Below, piece by piece: positions 63,451-64,000 of a DNA stretch of 64,000 bases. The notes beneath the pieces are model-generated. The model was not told the origin of the DNA. It did no database searches and worked only from the letters and a program-made list of their open reading frames with translations. Origin of the DNA: Tetragonia tetragonoides (taxonomy: Eukaryota; Streptophyta; Magnoliopsida; Caryophyllales; Aizoaceae); the NCBI GenBank assembly GCA_038025085.1, contig CM076146.1, positions 14,873,001 to 14,937,000 of the forward strand, in the 5' to 3' direction. Within the stretch, counting starts at the first letter, position 1; the number at the start of each line of letters is the position of its first letter. The position numbers and the translations under genes are program-made.

Positions 63451-64000
63451 TGTAAGGACCCGGGATTTTTCCAATCCTTGTTTCCACGGAGTGCATCCTT
63501 ATAGAAAATTTGTCATTTGGGGGCTTAGATAAGTTCAAGGGACCCTCGAGTTAGAAAAGCTTTTGTAAAGACTTGAATTGAATAAAAACCATGAAAGAGG
63601 TCACAAATCTGCTATCGGTGTTTTATCGAAGGGACAACCCAATAGCGCGATAAGTGAACTAATCATGTTTTTAGAAAGACTCCCGCTTATATAAAACATA
63701 TAAGTACCCAAGAATAAAGGGTTCGGGGGCGAAACTACGAGGTGGGAAGGTGTTAGGCACCCAACTCGCCCGTTTATGACGGCCTCTACTAACTCAAGTT
63801 TGCTTAATAATTTAAAGACATAATTCCCATGCAAAACCGGATTAACAACCTAGACTTAGACTATTAATTGCTTTATCACAAGCATCACAACATTTATTTT
63901 TAACCCTTATTTAGACATGCATTTGATTGACAAGTTGAGCAGCACTACGACTATACAGACAATATTTAGGAAAAACGTTATTCTGGCATGATATCTACAT
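63451..64000 (-). repeat. Gypsy 5' LTR, truncated by the window end
   Basis: Aligns with 50379-50940. Starts TGTAAGGACCCGGG at 63451, directly after the PBS. The remaining ~740 bp and the target duplication lie outside the window. Confidence 0.93.

Larger units (their letters stand above)
50379..64000 (-). mobile_element. Large Ty3/gypsy (Tat/Ogre-like) element with antisense cargo genes, truncated by the window end
   Basis: LTRs at 50379-51674 and from 63451 on. On the minus strand: PBS next to the 5' LTR, ~1-kb leader, gag, protease, zinc knuckles, H2C2 and integrase, then two genes in the opposite orientation (56113-57246 and 52755-55522), then the polypurine tract and 3' LTR. The tRNA-Arg type PBS, long leader, protease motif LVDNGSA and antisense extra ORFs point to the Tat/Ogre group (inference from known members). 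Reverse transcriptase and RNase H were not found, so this copy would need help in trans. The LTRs differ by about ten substitutions and one 13-bp duplication in the first ~220 bp. Confidence 0.92.

Overview
This window is nuclear DNA of a dicot-type flowering plant. The evidence is AT-rich sequence, plant-lineage L1 LINEs, Ty1/copia and Ty3/gypsy elements, a pentatricopeptide-repeat (PPR) gene, a TOM1/TOM3-type gene with 11 small exons, and plant mobile domain (PMD) cargo in a gypsy element. Nothing in it fixes the species. It is almost entirely repeats, with two host-type genes in between.

Layout. 1-666: end of a gypsy LTR. 667-5780: a decayed LINE (LINE-A) flanked on both sides by (TAA)n. 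5780-17185: a tandem array of ~590-bp units with embedded (TAA)n or (AT)n tracts, split by a second near-full-length LINE (LINE-B, 11402-16388). 17230-18105: an element with inverted ends. 18107-20640: two more tandem arrays (~137-bp and ~240-bp monomers), both with alternating A/B monomers. 21010-21880: LINE 3' end. 24037-26789 (-): PPR gene of the PPR336 type with one intron and two single-base frameshifts. 26994-33456 (-): complete copia element (copia-1) with 5-bp target duplications. 33672-33869: SINE. 33965-37370 (-): third LINE (LINE-C). 38880-40650: MITEs, a tRNA-Trp relic, a SINE fragment. 41000-41998 (-): LINE RNase H fragment. 42221-46181 (+): TOM1-like membrane protein gene. 46185-50163 (-): copia-2, whose LTR begins 3 bp after the TOM1-like stop codon. 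50379-64000 (-): large Tat/Ogre-like gypsy element; its 5' LTR runs off the window.

The most unusual object is the gypsy element. Its minus strand carries PBS (tRNA-Arg type), gag, protease, zinc knuckles, H2C2 and integrase, but I see no reverse transcriptase or RNase H. Its plus strand, between the 3' LTR and the integrase, carries two cargo genes: a multi-exon PMD gene with canonical introns, and a DUF7745-like gene. A 12-bp palindrome (GCCGCTAGCGGC) occurs in the LTR and again upstream of both cargo genes, which hints at shared regulation. The antisense orientation would protect the cargo introns from being spliced out during retrotransposition.

Other points: all three longer LINEs have a (TAA)n tract at the 5' junction; four tandem arrays show alternating dimers; the TOM1-like gene has intact exon frames but two introns without an AG acceptor.
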